Of a DNA stretch of 64,000 nt, positions 44,350 through 57,099 are shown piece after piece. The notes below the pieces were generated by a model. The model saw nothing but the letters and a program-made list of their open reading frames with translations, was not told the DNA's origin and ran no database searches. The position numbers were made by a program, and so were the translations under genes. Numbering within the stretch: position 1 is the first letter of the stretch; each line of letters begins with the position of its first letter. The DNA lies in contig WEDG01004562.1 in NCBI GenBank assembly GCA_017591395.1, positions 153,651 to 217,650 on the forward strand, in the 5' to 3' direction. Origin of the DNA: Schistocephalus solidus. Lineage: Eukaryota > Platyhelminthes > Cestoda > Diphyllobothriidea > Diphyllobothriidae.

Positions 44350-47300
44350 ATTCATTTGTGTATTTATTTCTTTATTGCCAGTTTATAGGCAATGTAAAAA
44401 GATGTATACAGTAGGGGATCGATCTGACAGTGAAAGAAATCCTGATCGGGCTTTCGAGTGTTTTCAGGAGAAAAAAACTACAGCTAATAGAGCGATTAAA
44501 GTTCGGACAGGGGAAGGGTTGATACAGGTGCATGGTGTAGTCCTTCTCCATTCAGTTTTATGGATCCTGTATTCTGGACCAGCAATAGGAGTGTCGGCGA
44601 ACGGTTGCTCGCTGTAGACTGAGGAATAAGCCGATTACGGACTGCAGAGTTAGCAATATTGCCCTTAGCATGAAGCTTGGCACAGGATTCAGAGTCCGTG
44701 AACGCCATCAGAAAGGAAGAGGGCTTCCACCGAGTCAGCCCTAAAAATTTGTGAAAGGTGTCCTGAATGTAGAAAACTAGTGACAGCTCTCTTAAACAAA
44801 GGAAAGCTTTGCACAGTTTGATACTTCGGGGTAGCTTATTCCAGATTGCTATATATTTACTAAAAAAACTGCCGGTATCTAACTGTGCGTGCCAGAGGAA
44901 TAAATAAAAAGACATCGCTATGACTGGTGCGTCGAGAGTGGTTGAGATGCCTCAGAGTAGTAAAGGAGTTAAAGATACAACGGTTTAAAAGTTCAAACAG
45001 TAAAAATAGTCTGTTCTGTAATGTGCAAAGCCAAACGGGTAAAGGTTAGTAAGCTTTCAGTGTTTTTGGTAGGACAGGTTTCGGTGATCTGAACAGCAAA
45101 CTCTTTTTAGTAAAGAGGCGCTGCACTGCTTCTATCTTCTACCGTTCCCTAGCGTGCAGAAGACTAAATAGAAACAAGAAGTATTCTAAATAAGGTCTGA
45201 CATACATTTTATAAAGGCTGAATCTAATATTGTCAGTTTTAAAATTTCTGAGAATAAATCCAGGAGTTTGGCATGCTTTTCGAGACAATCAGGGCGCAGT
45301 GTTCAGACAGTTTAAGACGACTAGAATATGATATGCCCAGATCCTTTATAACTCCGGGCACATAGGAATCGTGACCGTGTATGCATGGCTGGAGCTGATG
45401 ATTGTCGCCAACAACCATAACGGAGCATTTGTGCAAAGAAATGGAAAGGCACCAGGTGCAACACCCCTGAGAGAAGGCCTGAAGATCATTTTTAAGAGCT
45501 CGAGCACAATGTTGCGATCGACCGGTTTATATCGATAGGCAGCTTTTAAATCCTTAGCGTACATAAAAGGTCTACCATACTGAAAACAATCAGCAGCGTC
45601 GTTGACAAACAGGTAAAATAGGAGCGGACCAAGCATGCTACTCTGAATAACTCCACTCGTCACACGGAAGAGTGGGAGGTAACATTGTTAATTTTACGTC
45701 ATTGTGTGCTTGCAACCAAATAGGAGGGTATTAAGTCCAGAAGCTTTTTATCTATGCCGAGGGAGGCAAGTTTCAGAAGGAGGAGATCATGGTCAACATG
45801 ATCAAAAGCCTTAGTGAACTGAAAATAAACAGTGCAAAGTACAAAACTATCATCTCTAGATTGTAGCGCATGATCAAAGAAAGAGAACAGGCAGGTATCA
45901 CAAGAAGAAGATCTTTTTCAAGGAACCCATGTTCAGCCGCATAAAATAGGTTATACTCTGTTAGGTGACGCATCATCTTGTCTTTGATCAAGGTCTCCAG
46001 GATCTTTGAGGCTGCGGGAAGTGTATTTACTGACCTAAAGTCGTCAAATAACATAAATAGGCCGTGTTTGGGTAAAGGCAGGCTGTGCGATTTCTTCCAT
46101 AAAATAGAAATCTTTCACTTTCAAGAGTAAGATTAAATATCTTACACAGAAGGGACGAAAATATATCATTTGTATCAGTCTTCAGAACGCTGACTGGGAC
46201 ACCATCTGCCCAGGACTGTAAATTGACAAAAACGCCGAATGGTTACGACCAGGTCCCAGAGGGCAAACGTTATGGTTTCGAGGACGGTACCGATCCAAGC
46301 CCGGATTTTTGGAAAGGGAGCGACAGAATGTTCACTAAAAATGCTGAACAAGAAAGCATTGAAACTTTCAGCCGTAAACTTAGCGTCAACTACGGGGTTT
46401 CCTAAGGTGTCTCAAAGTATGGGGTGCTGTGTTTTTCCATGCGATTTTACTGTGCGCAAAAAGAGTTTCGCAACATATAACGAAGGGTTTTTGGCAAATT
46501 GACCTGATTGGCTAGTTGTTTTTCTTCAGACAGCCTCGTAGCCTGTTCAAAGATTGGTTAGATCAAGGGCAGGACGTAAGTGTCGTTTTGCAGATAAAAA
46601 CGACGTGTGAGTCTAAGAAGTCTACGGTGGTTAGATAAAGGGAGGTAGACTTCATCCTTAACATTTCTTATTTTTTTACGGGAAACAAACGAGAAATGAG
46701 TGGACCTAGAGCTTGTTGCAGTGTATCAGTACAGAAATCCACCTCTTATCATAGAAAGAAATTAGTTCAATCGTGGGAATTAAGATGTGTCAGTAATTCC
46801 CCCATATTTGCTGATCGGAAATCACGGAAAAAACTACATATTTTGAAAAAGTTTCGTTAACCTCGAGTTCTTCTGTAGAAAAACCAATGGCATGGCCAGA
46901 TCCCAAGTGGGTTTAAAGGTGACACTGACAATGGTTAATAACCTCGACAGAAAATAAGATCAAGGATGTTTGATCCTCGCGTGAGAAAATCAACTACCTG
47001 GTCCAACATGCCGATATTAATGGTTAAAAGTAAGTCTTCGAACTTTGCAGGATTGGAATGTGGGAACCATTGCACTTCAGGAAGATTGAATTCACCTGCG
47101 ATCAAGCAGTACTTCAGATTTAATTCAACTGCGGCGTGAAATGCCTGTGCGAGACACAGATCATAATCCTCTCTGGCGTTGGTTTGGCGATAGACACAAC
47201 CAATGAGTAAAGAGTAGTTATCTTAATTCTTAATTCTTAAAGAGTAGTTATCCTTTTGAACAACTCGGAGCCAACAGCTCTCTTCTACCACAGTAAATCA

Positions 47301-48316
47301 TCTATAGTCCCATGGCAGAAATTTAAGTGGTTGTTTAACATAGATACAACTTCTTCCGTTACGGTACTCGTGTCGAGCATTCTGAATGTAAGTGTAGCCT
47401 AGAATAGAATTAAATAGAAAAGAAAATGCAGGGTGCTGTCCATGTCTCTGTTAATATTACAATGTCTGGGCGGTGGACGAAAACCACAGTCTAAAGCAAA
47501 TTCATCTTATTAAGTAGAGATCTGGCATTTAAAACAAAAGCTTTAAGCAGGCACGTTTTTGATTTCTGGGACGGGACAGCTGGGCTGTCAGAGTGACTGC
47601 CTTCGGCCAAAGAAATGCTCTTTTCACTTGAACTATTTGTTCGTCCCTGTGTTTGAGATGTGCCTCACCATTGGTCCTTCGCTCTTTCAGCTCATATTTT
47701 GGCTGAAAAAACACTTCGGAATGCCTACTCCGTAGGGTAGATTTTCTCTGTAACAGGAAATGTGCCTGTGCTTTGTTTTTCAAGATGATTTTAAGATGTC
47801 TTGGTTGATGATTTGAATCGGGTGCTGATGGAACCTTCCGTATTATATATGCCTTTAGAATGTGGATGGACTCACCGTCTGTTAGCAACATATTTGCATA
47901 CAATTGAAGGAAATATAATTCATATTTAACTCGCCCCTTCGGAATTATTGACGGTGACTCGCTTTGCTGACGCGTTACGCATGCTACGGCGTCAGGATTG
48001 TTGCCCTGCATCGGGTGGCTTCTTTTAGGTGGGCACTTCTACGAATTTGAACGGAAATCATATGCAAGTACGTTTGACTGGCGCAAGAGTATTTAAGGCC
48101 TGGAATGCTTTGCCTGCGGACGTCATAATGTCCCCATTCATTGACACTGTTAAAAAGAAGTTTGGCCAGTAGATAGAAGTTTAAGATAGATAGAGGTTTT
48201 AGTTGAGTAACCGGAATGGCTTTGTCATTGGAGAAAAACCAATCAAAACGAGTGTGAATTCGTGTAAAGTTAAGTTTGAATAGTAGGTCAGCTATTGGCG
48301 ATGACATTTGACACAA
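44350..48316 (-). pseudogene. Second non-LTR family, near full-length decayed copy
   Basis: Minus strand, 5' to 3'. ORF1-like region at 48316-47529 (RHLKIILKNKAQAHFLLQRK, then SEVFFQPKYELKERRTN, resembling an RNA-binding ORF1). Endonuclease at about 47470-46850 (VILTETWTA, IGCVYRQTNAREDYDL, GEFNLPEVQW with GEFN for GDFN). RT at 46054-45346 (VNTLPAASKILETLIKDKMM, AEHGFLEK, FDHVDHDLLLLKLASLGIDK, SGVIQSSMLGPLLFYLFVND, MYAKDLKAAYRY with YAKD for YADD). C-terminus to 44496 (KYIAIWNKLPRSIK). AATAAA near 44372 marks the 3' end. A 30-bp tandem duplication at 47208-47252 interrupts the endonuclease. Catalytic changes make it inactive. Confidence 0.75.
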
Positions 48317-49205
48317 ATCACTGTGGTCAAAAATTAAATAAAAGATCGGAAAGTGAAAAAAACTGCTTGGGCATTTTAAGGGAAGAGGCTTAACTTAAAT
48401 GGGGTTTGTGGGATTTTTATTGAGAAAAAAACTGTTGCTCCTGGGTGAAAAAAACATACGCGTTAGGTAGGACCAACATGCTGATGAGAGTTTATGAGCG
48501 TTCAAAATGCTCCTCATCGTGGGAGAAATCATGTAACGACAGAAGCTTCTTTTCAGCAATACATATGGGATCCCAATGCGTATCGACTGGTTATAAGCGT
48601 AACCGTCAAGGATGCTAGACAGGGGAAACCTTCACAGACATCATCCGTATGCTTAGGGTCAAACGTGCAAAGGACCGTAGAGATCGTGAAGGTCATGATA
48701 GAATTGCCAGAAAAGTGACCATGATACTCTCATTGCTGATTTCTCAAACCACCAACAGAGGAGCCCAAAACGATCGTCAACAGTCCGAGTAGGGTCGATA
48801 CCGCGACACTGCTCCACACGGGCATATGAAGCAGCATGGTAAGTTGCTTCTGAGCGTAGTACGAAAGGATAATGGGAGATCCGATAATTGAGTAAGAAGA
48901 GATCAAAATAATGCGCTCAGGGGTGGTAGTTTACATGAGAATCGATAATGAATCTGATGCCTGAACAGCTCAGTATTCAGATTGTAATTTTGATGAGGGT
49001 CATCGGCATTCGAAACGAAGGTGCTTTCAAACAAGCGCACAAAATTGCATAATTGTTCGGCGATCATTTTATGGAGGCATGGTTAATGAAGACATCATAG
49101 TTCGTGGACGGAAACTATGCATGGAAGACATAATTTGGAGACGGACTTCTAAATTCCCGATGGTCCTTTCTTGAGGTCATGGAGAAAGCTGCTCGGGAAG
49201 GAAAT
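48317..49205. other. No recognised feature between retroelements
   Basis: One 74-codon plus-strand ORF (48494-48718) has no recognisable family. The rest is low in coding signal. Confidence 0.35.
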
Positions 49206-49239
49206 GAAAAAAAAACGTTTAATTGAATCAGTGTTAAGA

Positions 49240-51041
49240 TAAATGTGCAGTATTTGCTTAAATGTAGACATGTTATTTGATAACATTATATCGATTGGCA
49301 GGTTACTCCAAAAAAGGCAATACCTGGAAGCAAAGAACAGAGAGTGTTTAGATGTGGAGGATATAGGAGGTGGTATAAGCAGTGAAGAGTTACGAAGGTT
49401 TTACAGACGACTAACGGGGGTTACGGCTGGAATTCGGTGAATATTTGAACTATTATTAAGGCGATAAAGGAGGCAGAAGCCAGCTTTCAGTCTCCGAAGC
49501 CATATATATTAAAGGTTATTTAGCTGGCACCAATTCGAGTACGAGGTTGTTGAAAGTGTCTGAGGTAAGACATTCCAAGTAAAATGTCTTTGGACCTTTT
49601 CAATTAAGAACGCCTAGACTCGGTCATTAAACCAAAGAACGGGCAGCAATGTTCAAGAATGGGAAGGACAAACACTTGATAAAGTCTTCAATTAATTTCA
49701 GGAAGATAGAAATTATAAGAGATAAAGCCACAAATCTGGGCAACTTTGGCCATTCTTCTATCGGTAGGAGGCGACAGATCTTAATTATGCCTAACTCATT
49801 GATGATGGAACATTCAGTCATAGAAGTGCCTTGAAAAATAACTGATTGTAGTAGACTCTCAAGTGCGAAGCACATGCTACGACACTTAGAAGGCGAGAAT
49901 TCCATTGTCCAAGTTGAGCTCCACGCGGAAAGAGCCAGCAAGTCGTCATGAATTTCTTCTAAACGTCTTTAGACCGAAGATTTAGAGAAGGAATGTGCGC
50001 ATTGAAGATCGTCCGCATAAATAAAAGACTGAGAGTGTTTAACTGCTGATGAAATATCAGTAATGTAAAGCAAAAACAAAAGAGGACCTAACACGGTGCA
50101 TTGGAGGACACCATTTACAATAAGGGTCTCAGCTGAAAATGAAGACCCACTAAGACCTTTTTTTACGGTAATGTAGATATGACGTAAAGAGACTACGTAA
50201 TCCTAAACCTTCTAACTTAACTATAAGTCTCCTATGATGAACTTTATCGACGGCTTGCTATGATCAAAATAGATAACGACCACAGAAAGCTTATCATTAT
50301 GAAAAGATGTAAATAGATTTTGAAAAGACAGGTGACATGTTTCACAAGAGCGATCGGGAAAAAAACCATGTTGGGAAGTGCTAAGAAGTTGATTGGTTAT
50401 GGAAAATCTGTAATTTGTACGGCAATTAGTTTTTCAAAGAGTTCAGCAAGAGGAGTTGTTTTATTAACACCGCGATAATTGTGAATATCCGAGCGTAAGC
50501 CAGATTTAAAGACGGGAATAATAAAAGAGGTTTTCAACTTTTCAGGAAAGAAACCATTCTCGAGAAAAAAGGAGAACATTTTACTTAGTAAAGGGGGTAA
50601 ATCACTTAGCTGTTTAATAAAGGAATTTAGGATGTTGTCGGTTCCAACTGAGTGTGATTGATTAAGTTGGCTTTGTAGGAACGAAATCAATGTCAATGAG
50701 AAACTCATAAGATGTCAAGGCAAGTGTAGGGATAGGATTGGTTTGGTCGAAAAGGAATTAAACAATTCCGCTTTGTCCAAATCCTCTGTACTGAAATTAT
50801 TATTGCAATTGACTATGGTTGGAATGATACTGGGAGATTATGCCGACGAACGGAGGCGCAACACTTGAGCAACAGATCTGGAAGTATTATCATCGATAAT
50901 TGCTAAAGACTTCCTACGACTATCTCGCACGATCCTCATTTTCGAAGCTGATTCAAACACTTGTGCAATCCTTAAGTGGACCAATAACGAACTTATAGAC
51001 GAATCCTTAAGCTGCTGCAGCCATATGAACCACCACGACAT
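49240..51041 (-). pseudogene. Third non-LTR family, RT fragment with intact YADD
   Basis: Minus strand: linker near 51041-50838; RT from 50708 with FIIPVFKSGLRSDIHNYRGV and ELFEKLIAVQI; VLGPLLFLLYITDISSAVKH near 50090; SFIYADDLQCAHS near 50020 (catalytic YADD intact); LSAWSSTWTMEFSPSKCRSM near 49920; then IEKVQRHFTW and GFGDWKLASASFIALIIVQIF. Frameshifts separate the blocks. Same family as the plus-strand fragment at 36.56-38.0 kb. Confidence 0.7.
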
Positions 51042-51099
51042 TTAAAACTAGCATATTTTCCCAAACCTATCGTCATTCATAAATTAAAACATTATTGGA

Positions 51100-51296
51100 C
51101 ATACTACTCCCTATTTTGAGTAATACCTTTTAATAATTGTTGCGTTCGAGGCTCTGTAGTATGACGGGGAGATAAGCCTTTGTCCAACGTCCATTATGTG
51201 TCGGTCGTTGTTAATTTGCAATGTCACTGAAATCAATAGGCAGTTCATAGGCGTCGCCTAACCTTCCCTTAATAAAACTGAACTGAACTGAATCAG
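51100..51296 (+). mobile_element. 3' UTR and tail of a CR1-like element
   Basis: Ends with AATAAA (51271-51276) followed by ACTGA units to about 51293. This is a solo 3' end; coding sequence of the next fragment starts directly after it. Confidence 0.55.
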
Positions 51297-51800
51297 GAGA
51301 GCCTTTTTGGATTTTGATGAACCTCTATTCGCTAAGATTTTAGGAAACTTCATGAGGCCGCATTTGGAGTATGCTATAGAAGCCTGGAGACCCTGGACAT
51401 TTCAAGATCAGAACTGCCTTGAAAGAGTACAAAGGAGAGCCACGAAAACGGTTAATAGTCAAAGCTTCTTGTCATATGTAACCCCCCAACAAATCTAAAT
51501 ACCTTCAAGTTGAGTTAAAGACGAAAACGTGGGAATCTCCTAGAGACCTTCCGCATTGTGAAGAGATTGAATTGGTGCTTAGCCGTTGAGGACTTCGTTG
51601 AATTTGCTACCACAACCCATATTCGGGGCCACTCAATTAAACTGCGCATTCAGAAGTCCAGGCTGAATGTATGCAAGTTCTCCTACTCTGTCAGAGTGGT
51701 CAAACCCTTGAATGCTCACCCTGCGATGTTGTGAAGTCGCCACCGTTGGAAAGCGTTGAAAGAAACCTTGAAAGATTTATGTTCCATAATGATCCGGAGG
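51297..51800 (+). pseudogene. CR1-like C-terminal fragment
   Basis: FAKILGNFMRPHLEYAIEAW, NCLERVQRRATKTVNSQSFL, then FATTTHIRGHSIKLRIQKSR and a KFSYSVRVVKPLNAHP end match the post-RT region of the element at 52.76-55.3 kb. Stops and a frame change near 51495. It starts immediately after the (ACTGA)n tail at 51296, so it is a 5'-truncated insertion. Confidence 0.75.
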
Positions 51801-51814
51801 GATGAGGTTATTAA

Positions 51815-52745
51815 CTTAAACATTGAGACTCACGCCCAATTATCCTATTTTATGATCGTCTTTGCACTACAACAAAACTTAGATCGCTTGCAAACACGGT
51901 GTGATGAGTGGATGCTGAACCTTAATCTTTACAAATGCCGAAATAATCCGAATGCGGTCAAGTTCCAGAAGGATGATTAGGTTTGAATACCAGTACTTCA
52001 TCAGTGGTCACCCACTCCAGGAGGTAAATATTCTAAAGGACTTGGGTATATGGATAACACCAACTCTCAAACCATCGTCGCACTGTGCGAATATCGCAAA
52101 GAAAGCTATGTGTATCTTCGGCGCAATCAGGAGTTCCTTCGTTAATTTTGGCGGAGAGCTTTTTGGGCGCGTGTTTGGAACATTTATCCGGCCGGTGTTG
52201 GAATATTGCGTTCAGGAGTGGCAACCTTGGACGAAACATGACTACGCTCTGCTGGAGAAAGTTCAACGGAGGGCAACGACACTAGTCAGCGGATTGGAAT
52301 GCCTAGCCTATGAGGGCCGCCTAGAAAGATTAAAATTTTTTCCCCTCTCTTATAGGCAATACAGAGGGGATATGATCTTAGACTTTAAACTGGTCAGAGG
52401 AGTTGATTGTGCTCTTCAGATGGCCAACTTTTTTGAATTGGCAAACATGACAAGTCTCCGAGCCAAACTTGAAGTGCGGGCCAACTTCTTTTCCCAACGG
52501 GTGATTGAAGAATGGAACAAACTGCCAGCTTCAGTTGTTCAGGCTGAAAGCGTTGAAATGTTTAAAAGAAGACTTGATGCATTTTTACTTGATGAACATA
52601 TATTTAGTTGACAGCAATGATCGATATACTTAAACGACTATCGCCATATAATATTTGCTTGTTTTGCTACTGTCTATCTGTAAATAGGGTTTTCAAAGGC
52701 TCTGCCTATCTCCCTTATATATACTGAATTATACTGAATTTTTGC
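51815..52745 (+). mobile_element. CR1-like 5'-truncated copy, well-preserved C-terminus and 3' tail
   Basis: A frame with only an early shift (51952-52611) reads VNILKDLGIWITPTLKPSSH, FGTFIRPVLEYCVQEWQPWT, LLEKVQRRATTLVSGLECLA, RLERLKFFPLSYRQYRGDMI, FFSQRVIEEWNKLPASVVQA and FKRRLDAFLL, then stop. This is the typical CR1/Jockey-like C-terminal end of RT proteins. The 3' UTR ends in tandem ATACTGAATT units at about 52719-52742. The RT catalytic core is missing. Confidence 0.8.
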
Positions 52746-52753
52746 AACCCATC

Positions 52754-52780
52754 TTCAATTCAATTCAATTCAATTTATTG
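52754..52780 (-). repeat. (TTGAA)4 tail with AATAAA
   Basis: On the minus strand AATAAA is followed by four TTGAA units; this is the 3' terminus of the CR1-like element at 52.75-55.3 kb. Confidence 0.85.
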
Positions 52781-55345
52781 AGGGAAATAGGCATGGGCCT
52801 TTGAGTACCCTATTTGTAACGTAAAATTAAGTGCGGTATACAGAGAAACCATGTGGGCTGCAAAGGTACAAAAGGCGGTCATAAAATATGACAAGTGGTG
52901 CACGACTCTCGAGGGTTAAGATAAATTCCTCATCGCTCAGGCTCGTTGCGGAACAAAAAAACTGTCAAGGTTCCTTTTGAAGCTTTCCAGCGATGGTGAC
53001 ATCACATCGTCTTCAGGGAGGGCATTCCATGTTTAACCACTCTGCCAGAGAAGGAGAACTTGCGCACATACAGTCTCGCCTGCTGGACACGCAGTTGTAA
53101 TGGGTGACCTTGGAAATGGGTCGTGGCGGCAAATTCAAAGAAGTCCGAGAATTCCAGGCAACAATCCAATCCCTTCACAATCCGGAATGTCTGCAGGAGA
53201 TCACCACGCATTTGCCTATAACTCAAAGGGAACAGATTAAGATTCATTAGGCGGGTTGGATATGACAAGGAGCTTTGACTTCTAACCATTTTGGTGGCTT
53301 TCCTCTGTACTCTTTCAAGGCAGTTCTGATCTTGAACTGTCCAGGGTTTCCAAGCTTGCATAGCCTATTCAAAATGTGGCCTGATGAATGTTCCAAAAGT
53401 CTTCGCGAAGAGATCTTCGTCGAAATCCGAAAAGGCTCGTCTGATGGCATAAAACACCACAATTGTGCTCTTTGCCACTTTCGAGCAGTGAGACGATGGT
53501 TTTAAGGTGGTGGTCGCCAGCACACCAAGGTCCTTTTGGGTTTTCACGTCTTTTAAGGCGTTACCGTTGAGAAAGTAGCTCCTAATTTCGGCGGATCCAG
53601 ATGGGTTGCTATAGCGAAGTATTGTACACTTATCGACGTTGAACCGCAAAAAGCCAATGATTCGACCCATCCTCCAACCGGGTTAGGTTGATCTGCAGCT
53701 TTATCTTCGTCAGCAGGGCTCTGGATTACATTTCAGATTTAATGTCATCGGCAAACATTGCCGCTTCACAGTCGAGATTCCCTGACACTTTAATCGTTCA
53801 TGTAAAACGAGTATTGGCTATTACTGAACCCTGAGGAACCCCCAATCTCGACCCGCAGCGGGACAGCTCGACCCTCTGGCCCGATGCACACGGCTTGGCG
53901 CCGACCAGGAGGTCTCTCGATCCCTCGATAACTCTAGCTTGTCACGAAGTCTCTCAGTGCGCTGCACGAGTATCGAGGTGAAAGTCAATGGAGAAATGTG
54001 AACCGTGTCCATCTTCAAGTGCTTGGATCCACCACTAGTGCGAATGCAATGCGAAATTCGTGAGTGCATGATCATCCTTTTCTGAACCGTGTTGACAGCT
54101 TGATAACAAATTGTGAGTCTCCAGAATTTCACCAATTCGCTCTTGATAATCCTTACCATAATCTTGCCAAGGATGCGTTTCAAGCTTATGGGCCTGTATT
54201 TTGTCACTGACGCCCGGCTAATGCATTTGTACGAGGGAGTTATATGGGCCAGCTTCCAATCGAAAGGAAGTGTTCCGGAGTCAAAGGACTTTTGAAAGAG
54301 CACTGACAGAGGTGCGGAAAGTTTATTGGCGAGTTCTTTCAGAAGCTTGGGTGGAAGCTTGTCTGGTCCTGCGCGAGTCTGGAGTTCTTTTATCATTCCT
54401 GGATCAGAAATTCTGAGAATAGTATGTGGCTTATGCTTGCAGTCGGCGGGTTATCCACTGAGGGATGAAGGAACCTTGCCAGTTTGTAGAAGACTGAGCA
54501 GTAGAACTGTGAAAAAGAACTCGGCTTTTCCCTGTTTTTAGAAATTTTACACCATCGGCAGTCTTAATCAGCGGTATTTGATGTTTATTCCTTGTACATC
54601 TACGGAGGTAACTGTAGACTAACTTTGGATTCTGCGTTACCTTTTGCAGCAATGTCTTCTCAAATTCTCTTCGCGTTTGAAGAATAAGGCTTCTTATTAT
54701 GTTTCTCTGTGTTTTATACTTTTTAAAATAGGCGACTTGATTAGACTCGCAATATTTTCTCCACAACTTGTGCTTCCTGTTTATTTCCCCTTTTAAGTTG
54801 CTGTCTAGCCACTCAGGAAGCTTGCTGTGAAGGACACTCGTTAGCGGGCAGTGGTGTTCCATAAGTTGCAGAAGAACATTTCAGTTCCCAATCTTCGTTC
54901 ACGGTGCTCGAAAAACATTGAGTCCAGTTGATGTCTGTTAAATCTGCTCGCATCTGATGAAAGTTTTCCGCGCCAAACGTTACGCCGTTTTTCCTCTATA
55001 GCAGGCGCAACGGAGAATAATGAGTAGTCCCACATAAGCACCACATGATCACTACGACGAGCGTAGGCATTGAGAAATAATCTCGTCGATGCTGCCTGGT
55101 GTTTTTCTTGTGAAAATCAGGTCAAGACAGTTAGCCTTTTGTCCTCTGGTCGTGTTCTGGTAGGGAAAAGCGACATGCTGCGTGAGGAGCAGCCCTCAAG
55201 ATCTTGCGTTGAAAGCCACGATCGCAGTCGACGGGCAATGATGATCTGAACACGTGCCAGTTAATTCCTGGTGCGTTGAAGTCGCTCTAAAATCCTGCTG
55301 TCTAGGGTGTAGCTGGAGAAATTTTTCCAATTGTTCTCAACAGGT
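52754..55345 (-). pseudogene. CR1-like element with (TTGAA)n tail: partial endonuclease, RT, C-terminus
   Basis: Minus strand, 5' to 3': SDFNAPGINWHVF near 55295 (endonuclease block; truncated just upstream), MWDYSLFSV near 55030, linker RKHKLWRKYCESNQVAYFKK (54780) and REFEKTLLQKVTQNPKLVYS (54660), RT FDWKLAHITPSYK and ILGKIMVRIIKSELVKF (54200), GVPQGSV and MFADDIK near 53750 (intact FADD), then LGVLATTTLKPSSHC, NCLERVQRKATKMVRSQSSL and GDLLQTFRIVKGLDCCLEF down to 53002. The 3' end is AATAAA (52779-52774 on minus) plus TTGAA units (52754-52773). Frameshifts and stops between blocks show inactivity. Confidence 0.8.
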
Positions 55346-56800
55346 GGGTGTGCGTAACTTTGGTCTGTCTTACAGGTGGCCGATGGAGCAATGAGGACAT
55401 CCAGACGCTAATGGGAGGCAAAGGCCTTGATGTTCAACCATGTATGGCTTCCGTGCTGCGCAAACTTTATAGATATTGTCAGACACTATTAACGTGGGAT
55501 GAATGGTGGGTTGGGATGGGACGGAAGGAGTTCGGGATAGAACAATCGATTGGATGGAAATTCATATTCTTTGAATTACGCCATGAAATGGCCAGATTGT
55601 GTTCATGGCCTTTAGTCAACGTTTAAATGAGTTCCGAGACAGAGTGCCGTTTCCGCAGGGAGAAGTCAGTTGAAAACCTCTTGCGATGACGGAGTAAGGA
55701 TTTTGGATAGGATCGCCGGTTGAATTAACAATATAAATTCGCGATGGTTCTGGAAACAATGGCTGGACGATCCGGGTAAACATACTACTTCCACCAGTAG
55801 AAACAACTACTAGAAACCATTTAACAACAAAATCTTCAACGCTTGATCTTCAAGTGAGACTACAACTCATCACAAACCCTGAATATACGCTCTATTGCAA
55901 TCCTAGTGCCAAATTTTCACTTCCTCTAAAGATTCTCCTTTAGAGCTGAAAGAACGGATTCCCTAGAAATCATTAGGATTGATCTCCCTCTAATATACTA
56001 CTCTCATCAAAGGCTTCAATGAATCCATCAGAGTTGATTGTGACTTTGTCCTCCTACTGTAGTGTTTCCCATTACAACTTACGCGTTTATTTCTTCGGAT
56101 TTAACTACGGGCTCTTTAGAACACTAAGATAGCAGGATTTATTAGGTTGCTCAGTCGTCGTCCGTAGGATTCAGAGACTAATGTTCCTGGTATCCGGTCG
56201 TTATAGGTAATAGCGTCAATAATGACTATATATTTCAAGTGTAGTTTTGATACTTTTGGTGCTTTAGTCACTGCCTTTTAACTGGAATATTGCTAAAGCG
56301 TATTTTGTCGAGTAATGTTATCTTACAAAACTTCATGCATTCTACAAGCTCATTTTCTAGTTTTTTGAACTCTGAAAAAATATAAGAACATCAACGTAAT
56401 ATTCGTCCTTGTAGCCAAAACTGATTTGGCTGTAAATTACGCTTTGCGCTTTGCTTAGTTTTTTGGTTGTAAGTATAAGCTTATTGACTGCCAGCCGCAG
56501 ATGTGAAGCCAGCTCAGCAGGCTTTCCTTGAAAGTTCCGTGACTAGTTCTGTTGTTAACAAACAGGTATTTTGAGTCCATGAAGTAAAACACTGAGAATT
56601 AAAGTATGTTCTCCTTTGATCACTATAGCAAAAATTTCCATTGGCTTTGGAGTATGGCGAGTTTTAATGCAATATGAGCAAAATGTTTATGCTTGTTCAA
56701 AAGCGGCTTTTGAAAATGCACTATAAAACGGTACATGCAGGGATATTCAGGAACGACTGAGCCGTTCGGAGATGTCGAAGGTCCTGGATAACTGAATCTT
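55346..56800. other. No recognised gene
   Basis: A 92-codon plus-strand ORF at 55348-55626 follows an acceptor-like CTGTCTTACAG, but it matches no family that I know. The rest is AT-rich with no clear signal. Confidence 0.35.
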
Positions 56801-56854
56801 CACGAGGTTGTACAAAAGTGGGCTCCCTGCGAGTGGTTGTCAGTTTTATTGGTT

Positions 56855-57095
56855 AGGCTGGGATGAGGTTGGGTTGGGGTTTGGGACAGGAGGGTTTGGG
56901 ATTGGGATGGGAGGGTGGGTGGGTTTGGGGCAGGTGGGACAGGTTAGGGTGGTGGGGATCGGGTCATGGGTTGGACAGGTAGTTTGGGTTGGTTGTGGGG
57001 ACGTGGGCAGTGTGAGGATGGGTTGGGTTTGGGTTTGGGTTTGGGTTTAGGAAAAGGGATGGGACGGGGTTGGGATGACAGGTGTGGGTGTGAGC
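56855..57095 (+). repeat. G-rich, quadruplex-prone island
   Basis: The plus strand is packed with GGG runs, including four consecutive GGGTTT units near 57020-57050, a sequence able to form G-quadruplexes and resembling variant telomeric repeats. ORFs on either strand here exist only because the composition lacks stops. Confidence 0.75.
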
Positions 57096-57099
57096 CAGG

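Noticed and set aside
55348..55626. Plus-strand 92-codon ORF after CTGTCTTACAG as a host exon
   Set aside because: No family recognised and it begins at the truncated edge of a retroelement; evidence is too weak to call.
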